DNA of 64,000 bases from Methylorubrum rhodinum (GTDB lineage Bacteria > Pseudomonadota > Alphaproteobacteria > Rhizobiales > Beijerinckiaceae). The translations under genes and the position numbers were made by a program. The notes under the pieces were generated by a model, which saw only the letters and a list, made by a program, of their open reading frames with translations, did no database searches and was not told the origin of the DNA. The stretch spans positions 186,001-250,000 of the forward strand of contig NZ_JACHOP010000003.1 in NCBI RefSeq assembly GCF_014199935.1, written 5' to 3'. Below, one piece after another: positions 16,526 through 25,318 of this stretch (position 1 is its first letter; every line of letters starts with the position of its first letter).

Positions 16526-17992
16526 ATGGATGTTAGACAGTCCGATATTGATAGCCTAGAAGAAAGAGTAAGAAAACAATCCTACAGTAAGTACATGCTA
16601 AATTTAAGAATGCATAATGTAAGAAGCTTTAAGAATCAGCTTGTAACTTTTGACTTTCCAATCGCTGCAATTATCGGCACCAATGGCGGAGGAAAATCGA
16701 CAATTCTTGGCGCTATCGCACTTGCTTATAAAGAAACGAAACCAGGCAATTTTTTCCCAAAATCAAATATTGGTGATAATAGTATGGCGGACTGGCGTAT
16801 AGACTATGAGATAATTGATAGAACGGTCGCAAAGTCAGGAACATTTTCAAGGAATGCAAGGTTCGTCTCTGCCAAATGGCGTAGGGAGAATGTTGCAGAG
16901 CGTGATGTTGTGACTATACCAATCCAGAGGACTGTGCCGGCAAATGAACTTGCAAAATTTCGGCAGTTTATTGGTATAATACAAAAAACTGGCGTAAAAA
17001 AGACACCAATCAATCCGAAAATTGCGGAGCATGTTAGTAGAATTTTAGGAAAAGATGCGAGTAACTATATGCGTGTTTCTCTCAAATCTGATAAAAACAA
17101 AAGCATTCTTGTTGGGATGAAGGACGCCAATGATTATTCCCAGTTTCACTTTGGAGCTGGAGAAGCATCGATCATCGAAATGGTGTCCAAAATTGAAGAA
17201 GCTGACGATAATTCCCTCATTTTAATAGAGGAAATTGAAAACGGCCTTCATCCGCTAGCTACGAGAAAGATGGTCGAGTACCTTTTTGATGTTGCAAAAA
17301 GAAAGAAGGCACAAATTTTATTTACAACTCATTCTGAGTATGCGCTAGACGTCTTGCCGGCAAAGGCGATCTGGGCGTGCATAGATGGTTCAGCATATCA
17401 GGGTAAGCTGACTATTGAAAGCTTGAGGGCGCTGACCGGATCTGTTGCTAAAGAGCACGCTATATTTGTCGAGGACGAATTTGCTAAGGATCTTTGCGAG
17501 GAAATGATGCGACAATATGGGATTGACGCATTCGATAGGATACAAGTCCATAAAGCTGGAGGATACCCGTACGTCGTCGAGGTCTTAAATCATCATAATA
17601 ATAATCCAACTATCAAGCATAAGGCGGTCGCGTTGATTGACGGAGATAATCCCCCTTTAACCAAGGCCAATGAATATGTTTTTGAGTTGCCTGAAGGAGC
17701 GCCCGAATCAATCATTTTTGGTTACATAAAAGATAATGCGGCGGAAGTTGCTGCGCTTGTTCAGCAACGGTGTCAGTGCCCATCGATATCTCAAGATAAA
17801 ATAGTTAAGTGCATAAATAATGTAATGATCGATACGACGGATCATCACCTATATTTTTCTAAGCTTGGTGAAAAGCTTGGATTTGTGTCCGAACTCGTTG
17901 TGAGAAGGGGGCTTTGTTCAATATACGTTCAAAACAATGAGGATAAAATCAAACCGATTATAGAAAGTATCAAGAAGAAATTGTCAATATAG
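16526..17992 (+). CDS. OLD-like ATPase with C-terminal Toprim domain (putative defence nuclease)
   Basis: The 488-residue product joins an SMC/ABC-type ATPase to a Toprim domain. Counting from this start: Walker A GTNGGGKST at 51-59, signature FGAGEAS near 209-215, Walker B SLILIEEIENGLHP at 230-243, H-loop TTHSEYALD around 267-275. The Toprim part begins near 311 with HAIFVEDEFAKDL (Glu316) and has DGD at 372-374 (ALIDGDN). This is the OLD-family architecture; relatives include P2 Old and Gabija GajA, metal-dependent nucleases of phage defence. No UvrD-like GajB partner is present, so a single-gene class 1 OLD is the best reading. The ATG has AGGTGG six bases upstream; a GTG nine bases earlier is possible. 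Codon use is unlike all neighbours. Confidence 0.85.
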   Translation: MDVRQSDIDSLEERVRKQSYSKYMLNLRMHNVRSFKNQLVTFDFPIAAIIGTNGGGKSTILGAIALAYKETKPGNFFPKSNIGDNSMADWRIDYEIIDRTVAKSGTFSRNARFVSAKWRRENVAERDVVTIPIQRTVPANELAKFRQFIGIIQKTGVKKTPINPKIAEHVSRILGKDASNYMRVSLKSDKNKSILVGMKDANDYSQFHFGAGEASIIEMVSKIEEADDNSLILIEEIENGLHPLATRKMVEYLFDVAKRKKAQILFTTHSEYALDVLPAKAIWACIDGSAYQGKLTIESLRALTGSVAKEHAIFVEDEFAKDLCEEMMRQYGIDAFDRIQVHKAGGYPYVVEVLNHHNNNPTIKHKAVALIDGDNPPLTKANEYVFELPEGAPESIIFGYIKDNAAEVAALVQQRCQCPSISQDKIVKCINNVMIDTTDHHLYFSKLGEKLGFVSELVVRRGLCSIYVQNNEDKIKPIIESIKKKLSI

Positions 17993-18012
17993 TCAGTATG
18001 ATTGCATATCAG

Positions 18013-18042
18013 GCTACCTTCAGGCTTATGCCTGGAGGTAGC
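18013..18042 (+). terminator. Hairpin after the OLD-like gene
   Basis: GCTACCTTCAGGC (18013-18025), loop TTAT, then GCCTGGAGGTAGC (18030-18042) pair over 13 positions with one T-G pair. It is followed by TCTTTGAGTTT, a weak T-rich tract. It lies 20 bases past the stop and probably ends the island transcript, also protecting the convergent Ohr gene. Confidence 0.65.
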
Positions 18043-18051
18043 TCTTTGAGT

Positions 18052-18477
18052 TTAAGCCACTGTCAACCCGACATCCACATTGCCCCGCGTGGCGTTGGAA
18101 TACGGGCAGATCTGATGCGCCGCATCCACGAGGCGCTGGGCGTCGGCGCGGTCGAGGCCGGGGAGGTCGACCGTGAGGTCGGCGGTGATGCCGAAGCCGC
18201 CTTCCGAGCGCGGGCCGATGCCGACGGTGGCGGTCACCTGGGTCTCGGCCGGGACCTTCAGCTTGAGCTGGCCGCCCGCGACCTTGAGGGCGCCGAGGAA
18301 GCAGGCGGAGTAGCCCGCGGCGAAGAGCTGCTCGGGGTTGGCGCCGGAGCCGCCCGCGCCGCCGAGCTCCTTCGGGGTCGAGAGCTTCACCTCGAAGCTG
18401 CCGTCCTCGGTGCGGGCGGAGCCGTCGCGGCCGCCGGTGGCGGAGGCGGTGGTGCGGTACTTCACGTCGACGGGCAT
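18052..18477 (-). CDS. Ohr-type organic hydroperoxide resistance protein (OsmC family)
   Basis: Ohr is a cytoplasmic thiol peroxidase reducing organic and fatty-acid hydroperoxides. The 141-residue length, the GGAGGSGANPEQLFAAGYSAC block with peroxidatic Cys59, and ICPYSNATRGN with resolving Cys124 are diagnostic. The N-terminal VKYRTTASATGGRDG strand is typical of Ohr rather than OsmC. The ATG at 18477 is preceded by AGGAGAA on the minus strand. The gene converges on the AT-rich island, whose right border lies at its stop codon. No OhrR regulator is adjacent. Confidence 0.92.
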   Translation of the reverse strand: MPVDVKYRTTASATGGRDGSARTEDGSFEVKLSTPKELGGAGGSGANPEQLFAAGYSACFLGALKVAGGQLKLKVPAETQVTATVGIGPRSEGGFGITADLTVDLPGLDRADAQRLVDAAHQICPYSNATRGNVDVGLTVA

Positions 18478-18599
18478 GGTCTTCTCCTGTGGCTCAAGTG
18501 GGGCCGTTCGGTTCGGCTTGAGCGCGGAGATAGGCGACAACCGGATTGTGCGCAATCTAGATATTGCGCCCCATGCACAAGGCGCATGGGCTCCCGTCG

Positions 18600-19862
18600 T
18601 CAGCCCCCTCCCCCGGTCTCCGGCATGGCGAGGACGGCGAGGAAGCTGATCCCGGCGGCCGCCGCGAGGTAGAGCCCGACGAGGCCGATGCCGCCCTGGC
18701 CGACGAGCCACTGCGCCGCGAAGGGCGCGCCCGCCGCGCCGACGATGCCGGCGAGATTGTAGGTGACGGAGGCGCCGGTGTAGCGCACGCGGGTCGGGAA
18801 GAGTTCGGGCAGGAGCGCCCCCATCGGCCCGAAGATCCAGCCCATGGCGAAGAGGGCGAGGCAGAGGAAGCCGAGCACCAGGGCCGCCGCGCCGCCGCCG
18901 AGCATCGGCCCGATCAGCCCGCCGAGCGCGGCGGTGACGGCGAGCCCCGACAGCATCACGGGCTTGCGCCCGAACCGGTCCGCGGCGAGCCCGGAGAGCG
19001 GGATCGCCAGCGCCATGAACAGGATCGCCACGCACTCGAACAGCAGGAAGGTCTTTCGCGGGTAGCCGAGGCTCGCGGTGCCGTAGCTGAGCGCGAACAC
19101 GGTCGAGAGGTAGAACACGGCGTAGGCCGCCACCATCGCCAAGGTGCCGAGCACGGTCGCCCGCCGATGCGCGGAAAAGATCGTGGCAAGCGGCACCCGC
19201 TCCGGCGGCGCCTCGGCGAGCGCGGCGCGGAAGGCCGGCGTCTCGGTGAGCTTCAGCCGCACGTAGAGCCCGACCCCAACGAGCGCCGCCGAGGCCAGGA
19301 ACGGCAGGCGCCAGCCCCAGGCTTCGAACGCCTCCTGGCTGAGCCCCACGCTCAGGCCGAGGAAGAGGAGGTTGGCCGCGATGAAGCCCACCGGCGCGCC
19401 GAGCTGCGGGAAGATGCCGTAGAGCGCGCGCCGGCCCGGCGGCGCGTTCTCGACGGCGAGGAGCGCCGCCCCGCCCCATTCCCCGCCGAAGCCGAGCCCC
19501 TGGCCGAAGCGCAGCAGGCAGAGCAGCGCCGGCGCCCACCAGCCGATCGCGGCGTAGCCCGGCAGGCAGCCGATCAGCACGGTCGAGACGCCCATGATCA
19601 TCAGCGAGGCCACCAGCGTGGCCTTGCGCCCGACCCGGTCGCCGAAATGCCCGAACGCCGCCGCGCCCACCGGCCGGGCCACGAAGGCGATGGCGAAGGT
19701 GGCAAACGCCTGGAGCGTCTGCACGCCGGGCTCGCCCGCGGGGAAGAAGATCGGCCCGATCACCAGCGCCGCGGCGGTGGCGTAGATGTAGAAGTCGTAG
19801 AACTCGATCGCGGTGCCGACGAAGCTCGCGATCAGGATGCGGCGGGCGGACGGGGCGGTCAT
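18600..19862 (-). CDS. MFS transporter, metabolite:H+ symporter (MHS) type
   Basis: The 420-residue permease has about 12 membrane segments. The N-terminal FVGTAIEFYDFYIYATAAAL is the mark of the MHS family (ShiA/ProP/KgtP relatives), as are FGHFGDRVGRKATL after segment 2 and GFGGEWGGAALLAVENAP. Typical substrates are carboxylates, shikimate or betaines; none can be chosen here. The start ATG at 19862 fits family N-termini; the upstream frame is non-conserved. It is transcribed in the same direction as the Ohr gene 122 bases downstream. Confidence 0.88.
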   Translation of the reverse strand: MTAPSARRILIASFVGTAIEFYDFYIYATAAALVIGPIFFPAGEPGVQTLQAFATFAIAFVARPVGAAAFGHFGDRVGRKATLVASLMIMGVSTVLIGCLPGYAAIGWWAPALLCLLRFGQGLGFGGEWGGAALLAVENAPPGRRALYGIFPQLGAPVGFIAANLLFLGLSVGLSQEAFEAWGWRLPFLASAALVGVGLYVRLKLTETPAFRAALAEAPPERVPLATIFSAHRRATVLGTLAMVAAYAVFYLSTVFALSYGTASLGYPRKTFLLFECVAILFMALAIPLSGLAADRFGRKPVMLSGLAVTAALGGLIGPMLGGGAAALVLGFLCLALFAMGWIFGPMGALLPELFPTRVRYTGASVTYNLAGIVGAAGAPFAAQWLVGQGGIGLVGLYLAAAAGISFLAVLAMPETGGGG

Positions 19863-20167
19863 CGGTCTCGGAATTGTCCTGGGTGGGCGCGTCGCCGGCT
19901 TAGGGCCGCGGGCGTGGCCGTGGCAATCCGGACGCCGCGACTTCCCGCACTTCCCCTCTCCGCCTTCTGAATACATCCCGCGACACGTCCGCCCTGCGCC
20001 CCGTGCCGTGACGCGGCGCACCCGGCAGGGCCGCGGCGGCGGATTAAATCTCAAATATATTTGCGTGACAATTCGCACTTTCAAAATACAATTCGAAGTA
20101 ATACCTTCGTTTTGTCGGAGAAAAACAACCAAAAAAGCTCAAGTCTCAGGGATTAACGAGAAAGGTT

Positions 20168-20491
20168 ATGGTCATGAAGCGCATCGTTGCTGTCAGTGTT
20201 CTGGCGATGGTGGTGGGGTTGCCGGCGGCGGCGCTGGCGGATTCCGGCGGCGGCAGCCGTCAGCCGGCCGGGGGCGGCTTCATGAGCAGCTACCAGGACG
20301 ACCCCTACCACGACCCCCGCTCGCTCCACTCGCAGCGGGCGGGCACCGGCCAGATCCTCGGCGCGCCCATGCTGAGCGAGAATGCCGGCGCCAAGGGCGG
20401 CCCCGTCCGCTCGGCGATCCGCCGCGGCGAGGTCGATCCGAACTGGGCGACGACCGGCAGCGTGACGAAGAAGCGTCGCCTCCAGCGCTGA
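20168..20491 (+). CDS. Small secreted protein, unknown function
   Basis: The 107-residue product has a signal peptide (VMKRIVAVSVLAMVVGLPAAALA, cleavage before DSGGG) and a short polar mature part rich in Gly, Ser and Asp, ending in a basic KKRRLQR tail. No domain is recognised. It is preceded by an unusually AT-rich stretch of about 120 bases (20040-20160) that probably holds a strong or regulated promoter, and a stem-loop follows the stop at 20502-20529. The combination suggests a well-expressed monocistronic gene. Confidence 0.65.
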   Translation: MVMKRIVAVSVLAMVVGLPAAALADSGGGSRQPAGGGFMSSYQDDPYHDPRSLHSQRAGTGQILGAPMLSENAGAKGGPVRSAIRRGEVDPNWATTGSVTKKRRLQR

Positions 20492-20819
20492 CCTGAAACC
20501 CGGCGGCGCGGCTCCAAGGCTGCGCCGCCTCCCCGTCTCGCCGCGCCGGCCCTCGCGGGCCCGACCGTCCCGGGCCGTCCCGGCGGCGCGATGCCGCCTG
20601 CCCGGATTACTGCAGTGCAGAAGAGCGTGGCCCAGGCACACGGCCTCGTGAACGATTCGAGGCTCTTCGCGCCCTGTTCCATCGGGTTCGAATGAGTTTA
20701 GCCTGCGCTCGCTAAGTCGAAACCGCCTGCGGCGGGACAAAAACCGACCCGCCGCACCAAATATCTCAGTCGTTGCAGTGCACTGTACGTGCCGACGACC
20801 CTGAAGAACGAGGATCGGC
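20492..20819. other. Gene-free region before the carbonic anhydrase gene
   Basis: I see no protein or RNA gene in these 328 bases. A stem-loop at 20502-20529 pairs GGCGGCGCGGC with GCTGCGCCGCC (one mismatch) and probably ends the upstream transcript, though it lacks a T-run. The right half must contain the promoter for the carbonic anhydrase/SulP pair. Confidence 0.5.
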
Positions 20820-21524
20820 GTGGACGATATCATTCAAGGTATCTCGAATTTTCGTGGCAATATCTTTCCGGGGCAGCGGCAGATGTATCGGCAGCTGGTC
20901 CGCGACGGGCAGCATCCGCAGGCGCTGATCATCGCCTGTGCCGATTCCCGCGTCTCGCCCGAGCACATCACCCAGGCCGGCCCCGGCGACCTCTTCGTCT
21001 GCCGCAACGCCGGCAACATCGTCCCGCCCTTCAGCCAGCAGAACGGCGGCGTCTCCTCGGCCATCGAGTATGCGGTGGTGGCCTTGGGCGTGCGCGACAT
21101 CGTCGTCTGCGGCCATTCCGATTGCGGCGCCATGAAGGGGCTGATGACGCCCGAGGCGCTCGCCTCCATGCCGAACGTCGCGGCCTGGCTGCGCCACAGC
21201 CACGCGGCGAGCCGGATCGTCTGCGAGGCCTATCCCGCAGGGATGGACCCGAAGGACCATCACCGGGCGCTGGCGCTGGAGAACGTCGTCGTCCAGCTCA
21301 GCAACCTGCGCACCCATCCGAGCGTCGCGGCGGGCCTCGCCAAGGGCGAATTGCGCCTGCACGGCTGGTTCTTCGAGATCGAGAGCGGGCAGGTGCTGGC
21401 CTATTGCGGCGAGGCCGGCCGGTTCGTGCCGATCGATGAATCCGAGGACATGCCGGTCGCCCACACCCCCGCCCAGCGCATCGCCGCGCCCGAGATGGCG
21501 CGTGTCGCCGTCGCGGCCGAGTGA
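20820..21524 (+). CDS. Beta-class carbonic anhydrase
   Basis: The enzyme interconverts CO2 and bicarbonate with a zinc ion. Zinc ligands are Cys40 (ACADSRV, with the Asp42/Arg44 dyad), His99 and Cys102 (CGHSDCGAM). GDLFVCRNAGNIVPP and GVSSAIEYAVVALG are standard beta-class blocks. The 234-residue length is normal. The start is GTG at 20820, the codon nearest the conserved start of the fold. The stop overlaps a GTG from which the SulP frame opens, so the two genes are translationally close and likely form a CO2/bicarbonate handling pair. Confidence 0.94.
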   Translation: MDDIIQGISNFRGNIFPGQRQMYRQLVRDGQHPQALIIACADSRVSPEHITQAGPGDLFVCRNAGNIVPPFSQQNGGVSSAIEYAVVALGVRDIVVCGHSDCGAMKGLMTPEALASMPNVAAWLRHSHAASRIVCEAYPAGMDPKDHHRALALENVVVQLSNLRTHPSVAAGLAKGELRLHGWFFEIESGQVLAYCGEAGRFVPIDESEDMPVAHTPAQRIAAPEMARVAVAAE

Positions 21525-21535
21525 GGGATAACGCC

Positions 21536-23098
21536 ATGCGCGCCTCCCTCTCGCGGCTGATGCCGCCGACGCTTGCGCGGGACCTGCCCGCCTCCTTCGT
21601 GGTCTTCCTCGTGGCGATGCCGCTCTGCATGGGCATCGCCATCGCCTCCGGCGTGCCGGCCGAGCGCGGCCTCATCACCGGCGTGATCGGCGGCATCGTC
21701 GTCGGCTTCCTCGCCGGCGCCCCGCTTCAGGTCAGCGGCCCGGCCGCGGGGCTCGCCGTCATCGTGTTCGAGTTCGTGCGCACCCACGGCATCGACGCGC
21801 TCGGGCCGGTCCTCGTCGCGGCGGGCGCGATCCAGCTCGTCGCAGGCGCCCTGCGCGTCGGCGGCTGGTTCCGGGCGATCTCGCCGGCCGTGGTCCACGG
21901 CATGCTCGCGGGCATCGGCGTGCTGATCGTGCTGGCGCAGATCCACGTGCTGACCGACGCGCTGCCCAAGGCCAGCGGCCTCGACAACCTCGTCGCCATT
22001 CCGGCCGCCTTCTTCAACTTCGTCTCCGGCGAGGGCAACCGCTTCGGCGCCATCGTCGTCGGCCTCGTCACCATCGCGGCGATGATCGGCTGGGAGAAGA
22101 TGCGCCCGGCTCGCCTCAAGCTCCTGCCCGGCGCCCTCGTCGGCGTCGTCTCGGGCACGCTGGTGGCCGTCATCGGCGACCTCGCGGTCAAGCGCGTCGA
22201 GGTGCCGGAAAACATCCTCTCGGCCGTGACCCTGCCGGGCGCGGGCGATTGGAGCCGCCTGACCGAGCCGGCCATGATCGTGATGGCGATCACGCTGGCC
22301 GTCGTCGCCAGCGCCGAGAGCCTGCTCTCTGCCGCCGCCGTGGACCGCATGCACGACGGCCCCCGCACGCAGTACAACCGCGAACTCGGCGCGCAGGGCG
22401 TCGGCAACGTGCTCTGCGGTCTGGCCGGCGGCCTGCCGATGACCGGCGTCATCGTCCGCTCCTCGGCCAACGTCCAGGCGGGAGCCGCCACCCGCGCCTC
22501 GACCATCCTGCACGGCAGCTGGATCCTCGCCTTCCTACTCGTGCTGCCGATGGTGCTCAAGCTGGTGCCGACCGCGGCACTCGCCGGCATCCTCGTGGTC
22601 ACCGGCTGGCGCCTCGTCAGCCCGGCCCATGCCCGGCACCTGCTCCAGCGCTACGGGCTGGCCACCGCCGCGATCTGGCTCGTCACCCTGGTGATGGTGG
22701 TCGCCACCGACTTGCTCACCGGCGTGCTGATCGGGCTGGCCCTCAGCCTCGTGCAGGTGGTGCCGCACCTGCTCAAGGGACGGCTCAGGATCGAGGGCGG
22801 CGCCGCGCAGACGGTGCAGGGCGGAACGCTGCAAGCGGTGCCGGAGCTGCGCCTCTCGGGCTCGGCCACCTTCCTCCAGCTGCCCCACCTCAACGAGGCC
22901 CTGGAGCGCACCCCCGAAGGCACCCCCGTGCGGCTCGCCGCCCAGGACCTCCACCACGTCGATCACACCTGCCTGGAGATGATCCAGGAATGGGCGACCC
23001 GCCGCGCCAAGGCCGGCGCCCGCGTCGAGGTGGTCGGCGGCGGCGGCGGGTTGAGGAACAGTCTGGCCATGGCGGCGCATGCCGCGCCGAAGGACTGA
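21536..23098 (+). CDS. SulP-family inorganic anion transporter with STAS domain
   Basis: The 520-residue protein has 10-14 membrane segments typical of SLC26/SulP permeases. [30 protein letters not shown] is the family start, followed by the [13 protein letters not shown] block. The C-terminal part from about 430 is a STAS domain ([19 protein letters not shown], then [20 protein letters not shown]). SulP members move sulfate, bicarbonate or other anions. Position 11 bases behind a carbonic anhydrase gene favours bicarbonate, as in known SulP-carbonic anhydrase pairs and fusions; this is inference. A GTG at 21521 is an alternative start. A strong terminator follows. Confidence 0.9.
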   Translation: MRASLSRLMPPTLARDLPASFVVFLVAMPLCMGIAIASGVPAERGLITGVIGGIVVGFLAGAPLQVSGPAAGLAVIVFEFVRTHGIDALGPVLVAAGAIQLVAGALRVGGWFRAISPAVVHGMLAGIGVLIVLAQIHVLTDALPKASGLDNLVAIPAAFFNFVSGEGNRFGAIVVGLVTIAAMIGWEKMRPARLKLLPGALVGVVSGTLVAVIGDLAVKRVEVPENILSAVTLPGAGDWSRLTEPAMIVMAITLAVVASAESLLSAAAVDRMHDGPRTQYNRELGAQGVGNVLCGLAGGLPMTGVIVRSSANVQAGAATRASTILHGSWILAFLLVLPMVLKLVPTAALAGILVVTGWRLVSPAHARHLLQRYGLATAAIWLVTLVMVVATDLLTGVLIGLALSLVQVVPHLLKGRLRIEGGAAQTVQGGTLQAVPELRLSGSATFLQLPHLNEALERTPEGTPVRLAAQDLHHVDHTCLEMIQEWATRRAKAGARVEVVGGGGGLRNSLAMAAHAAPKD

Positions 23099-23107
23099 GC
23101 CGGAAAT

Positions 23108-23147
23108 GAAGAAGCCCGGTGCCGCTCAAGCGGCACCGGGCTTCTTC
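23108..23147 (+). terminator. Strong intrinsic-type terminator, bidirectional
   Basis: GAAGAAGCCCGGTGCCGCT (23108-23126) is exactly complementary to 23129-23147, a 19-bp stem with a tiny loop. TTCTTC/GAAGAA ends supply T-rich flanks in both directions. It lies between the convergent SulP and hflX genes. Confidence 0.85.
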
Positions 23148-23149
23148 GT

Positions 23150-23204
23150 GTCAGGGCGCTGCCCTGACGACCCGCCGAAGGGCTTGCCCTTCGGGAACCC
23201 ATTA
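23150..23204. repeat. Composite hairpin repeat at the hflX 3' end
   Basis: TCAGGGCGCTGCCCTGA and CCGAAGGGCTTGCCCTTCGG palindromes are followed by GGGAACCCATTACTGCGGGG. It is a shorter relative of 2405-2520. As at bchI, the hflX stop codon (TAA, read on the minus strand) lies in the shared GGGAACCCnTTACTG end of the repeat. Confidence 0.8.
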
Positions 23205-24602
23205 CTGCGGGGAGCTAACCTTCCGAGCTGCTTCGAAGCGGTTGAGGAACCTCGGTTCCTTTTCGGGAGCGATCCGGATCGTCAGCGCGATGTCGCCGCT
23301 GTCCTCCGCCTGCCGGTCCAGCACCTCGGCGTTCTCGTAGAGCCAGTTCAGCGCCGCCCCGTCCTCCGGCGGCAGCGTCAGCGCGAAGGTCGAGCGGGCG
23401 CGGGCCACCTGCCCCTCGATCCGCTCGGCCAAGGCCGGCAGCCCCTCGCCCGTGAGTGCCGAGACGAGGATCGGCGCCGGTCCCGCGCCGCGATGGGCGG
23501 CCGCGAGATTGAGGAGGCGGGTGCGCTCGCCCTCGTCCAGCAAATCGGCCTTGTTCCACACCTCGACGATCCGCTCGGCGTCCGGCTCGATCCCGAGTTC
23601 GCGCAAGACCTGCTCCACGTCCTCGGCCTGGGCCTGGGTGTCGCCGTGCGAGACGTCGCGCACGTGCAGCAGGATGTCGGCCTCGATCACGTCCTCCAGC
23701 GTCGCCCGGAACGCGGCGATCAGCGAGGTCGGCAGGTCCGAGATGAAGCCCACCGTGTCCGACAGGATCACGGTCTCGCCGTGCGGCAGCTTGGTGGCCC
23801 GCGCCGTCGGATCGAGCGTCGCGAACAGCATGTCCTGCGCCTTGACCTCCGCCTTGGTCAGAGCGTTGAACAGCGTCGACTTGCCCGCGTTCGTGTAGCC
23901 GACCAGCGCGACGATCGGGTACGGCACCCGCGCCCGGCTCTTGCGGTGCAGCCCGCGGGTGCGGGTCACTGCGTCGAGGTCGCGCTCGATCTTGGTCATC
24001 CGCTCCTGGATCATCCGGCGGTCGGCCTCGATCTGCGTCTCGCCGGGGCCGCCGAGGAAGCCGAAGCCGCCGCGCTGCCGCTCCAGGTGGGTCCACGACC
24101 GCACCAGCCGGGACTTCTGGTAGGCCAGGTGGGCATGCTCCACTTGAAGCGTGCCCTCGCGCGTCGAGGCGCGTCGTCCGAAGATCTCGAGGATCAGGCC
24201 GGTGCGGTCGATGACCTTGGTGCCCCAGGCCTTCTCGAGGTTGCGCTGCTGCACCGGCGACAGGGCGCAATCCATCACCACGAGGCCGATCTCGTCCGCC
24301 TTGACGAGGCCCGCCATCTCCTCGACCCGGCCCTTGCCGAGATAGGTCGAGGGCCGCGGGCGCTGCACGTGCACGCCGATCGCCTGCGCCACGTCGAGCT
24401 CGATCGCGGCCGCCAGCCCGATGGCCTCGTCGAGGCGCGCGTCGTCGGAGCGGATGTTGTCCGGCTGGCCCGGCGCGAGGCGCTGGGCCGCGCGGGTGAG
24501 GTAGGGCCCGACCACGAGCGTGCGGGTCGAGGCGGCGATCTCGCCCTCGGGGGCGGCCTGCCGCTGGAGTCGCGCTTCGCCGGGCGTCTGAAGTTCGGTC
24601 AT
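23202..24602 (-). CDS. hflX: Ribosome-associated GTPase HflX
   Basis: HflX is a GTPase that binds and splits stalled or stressed 70S ribosomes. The 466-residue protein has the N-terminal HflX domain ([19 protein letters not shown], then [14 protein letters not shown]), a helical linker with [19 protein letters not shown], and a G domain with G1 GYTNAGKST near 235-243, G2/G3 DPTARAT and [10 protein letters not shown], and G4 WNKADL. The start at [12 protein letters not shown] gives the usual length; earlier codons are not conserved. It lies downstream of hfq and ntrX on the same strand, the standard alphaproteobacterial order. Its last residues (SSPQ) run into the repeat. Confidence 0.95.
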   Translation of the reverse strand: MTELQTPGEARLQRQAAPEGEIAASTRTLVVGPYLTRAAQRLAPGQPDNIRSDDARLDEAIGLAAAIELDVAQAIGVHVQRPRPSTYLGKGRVEEMAGLVKADEIGLVVMDCALSPVQQRNLEKAWGTKVIDRTGLILEIFGRRASTREGTLQVEHAHLAYQKSRLVRSWTHLERQRGGFGFLGGPGETQIEADRRMIQERMTKIERDLDAVTRTRGLHRKSRARVPYPIVALVGYTNAGKSTLFNALTKAEVKAQDMLFATLDPTARATKLPHGETVILSDTVGFISDLPTSLIAAFRATLEDVIEADILLHVRDVSHGDTQAQAEDVEQVLRELGIEPDAERIVEVWNKADLLDEGERTRLLNLAAAHRGAGPAPILVSALTGEGLPALAERIEGQVARARSTFALTLPPEDGAALNWLYENAEVLDRQAEDSGDIALTIRIAPEKEPRFLNRFEAARKVSSPQ

Positions 24603-24876
24603 TCGGGCCTCTCGCCGGTCAACTCGCCACAGCGAAGCCGGCTCCGTAGTCGATGGGACGCAATGAGATGCAGTGCCGGGAAACGTCGCGGATCGACCCC
24701 GCTCCCGGCCCGGCGAGCACGCCCTTCGGCACGCGGCGTTCCGGAGCAGGGCGAAAGCGTCTCGCTCCATGCTCGGGGAACGACGCGCGCTCCCGCGGTC
24801 GGCTCCAACTCAAGCGATCAAATCATCGTCGTCAGGCCCAAACCATCAACCTCGAATCATCCGCGAACCGCGGCCC

Positions 24877-25131
24877 TCACGCCTTCTCGGGCGCGGTCTC
24901 GTCCGGCTCGAACAGCTGCACGGGGTGGCCCGGCATGATCGTCGAGATCGCGTGCTTGTAGACGAGCTGCGAGTGCCCGTCCCGGCGCAGCAGCACACAG
25001 AAGTTGTCGAACCACGTCACCACGCCCTGGAGCTTGACGCCGTTGACGAGGAAGATCGTCAGCGGAATCTTGTTCTTGCGGACATGATTGAGGAACGTGT
25101 CCTGGAGGTTCTGAGCGCGCTCGCCCGCCAT
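24877..25131 (-). CDS. hfq: RNA chaperone Hfq
   Basis: Hfq is a hexameric Sm-like protein that pairs small RNAs with mRNAs. The 84-residue protein has Sm1 ([21 protein letters not shown] and [18 protein letters not shown]) and Sm2 ([12 protein letters not shown], the YKHAIST signature of the RNA-binding face). The short acidic tail ends PDETAPEKA. The ATG at 25131 fits all Hfq N-termini. It sits between ntrX and hflX with 187 and 274 bases on either side, so it probably has its own promoter as well. Confidence 0.97.
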   Translation of the reverse strand: MAGERAQNLQDTFLNHVRKNKIPLTIFLVNGVKLQGVVTWFDNFCVLLRRDGHSQLVYKHAISTIMPGHPVQLFEPDETAPEKA

Positions 25132-25318
25132 TTTTCTTATCCTTGTTTCGCCACCGGCATCGCGGGAGCACAATTCGGTCTTCGCGGCGCTCAGCCGCCC
25201 GCGTCGCCGAAGACCGCTTCCCCAAGCCGCGCGTATTACAGGGCGAAGCTTCTCCGGACGCAAGCGTTTCCTCGCGCTCGCGTGACGCCGTACCCATCCT
25301 GTAGGCGGTCGATCCGGG

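Larger units (their letters stand above)
16430..18050. mobile_element. AT-rich genomic island carrying one OLD-like gene
   Basis: Base composition changes abruptly after 16427 and returns just before 18052. The interval is clearly AT-rich in a GC-rich window and uses codons such as AAA, ATA, AGA and TTA that neighbours avoid. It carries one gene and a 3' hairpin. I see no integrase, tRNA scar or convincing terminal repeats, so the route of acquisition is unknown. Confidence 0.75.

Noticed and set aside
16445..18010. ATTGCAT near both ends of the AT-rich island as a target duplication
   Set aside because: Seven bases in AT-rich DNA are expected by chance and the copies are not at matching distances from the composition borders.
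20684..20694. GGGTTCGAATG resembling a tRNA T-loop
   Set aside because: The flanking bases do not pair as a T-stem and no acceptor, D or anticodon arms can be formed around it.
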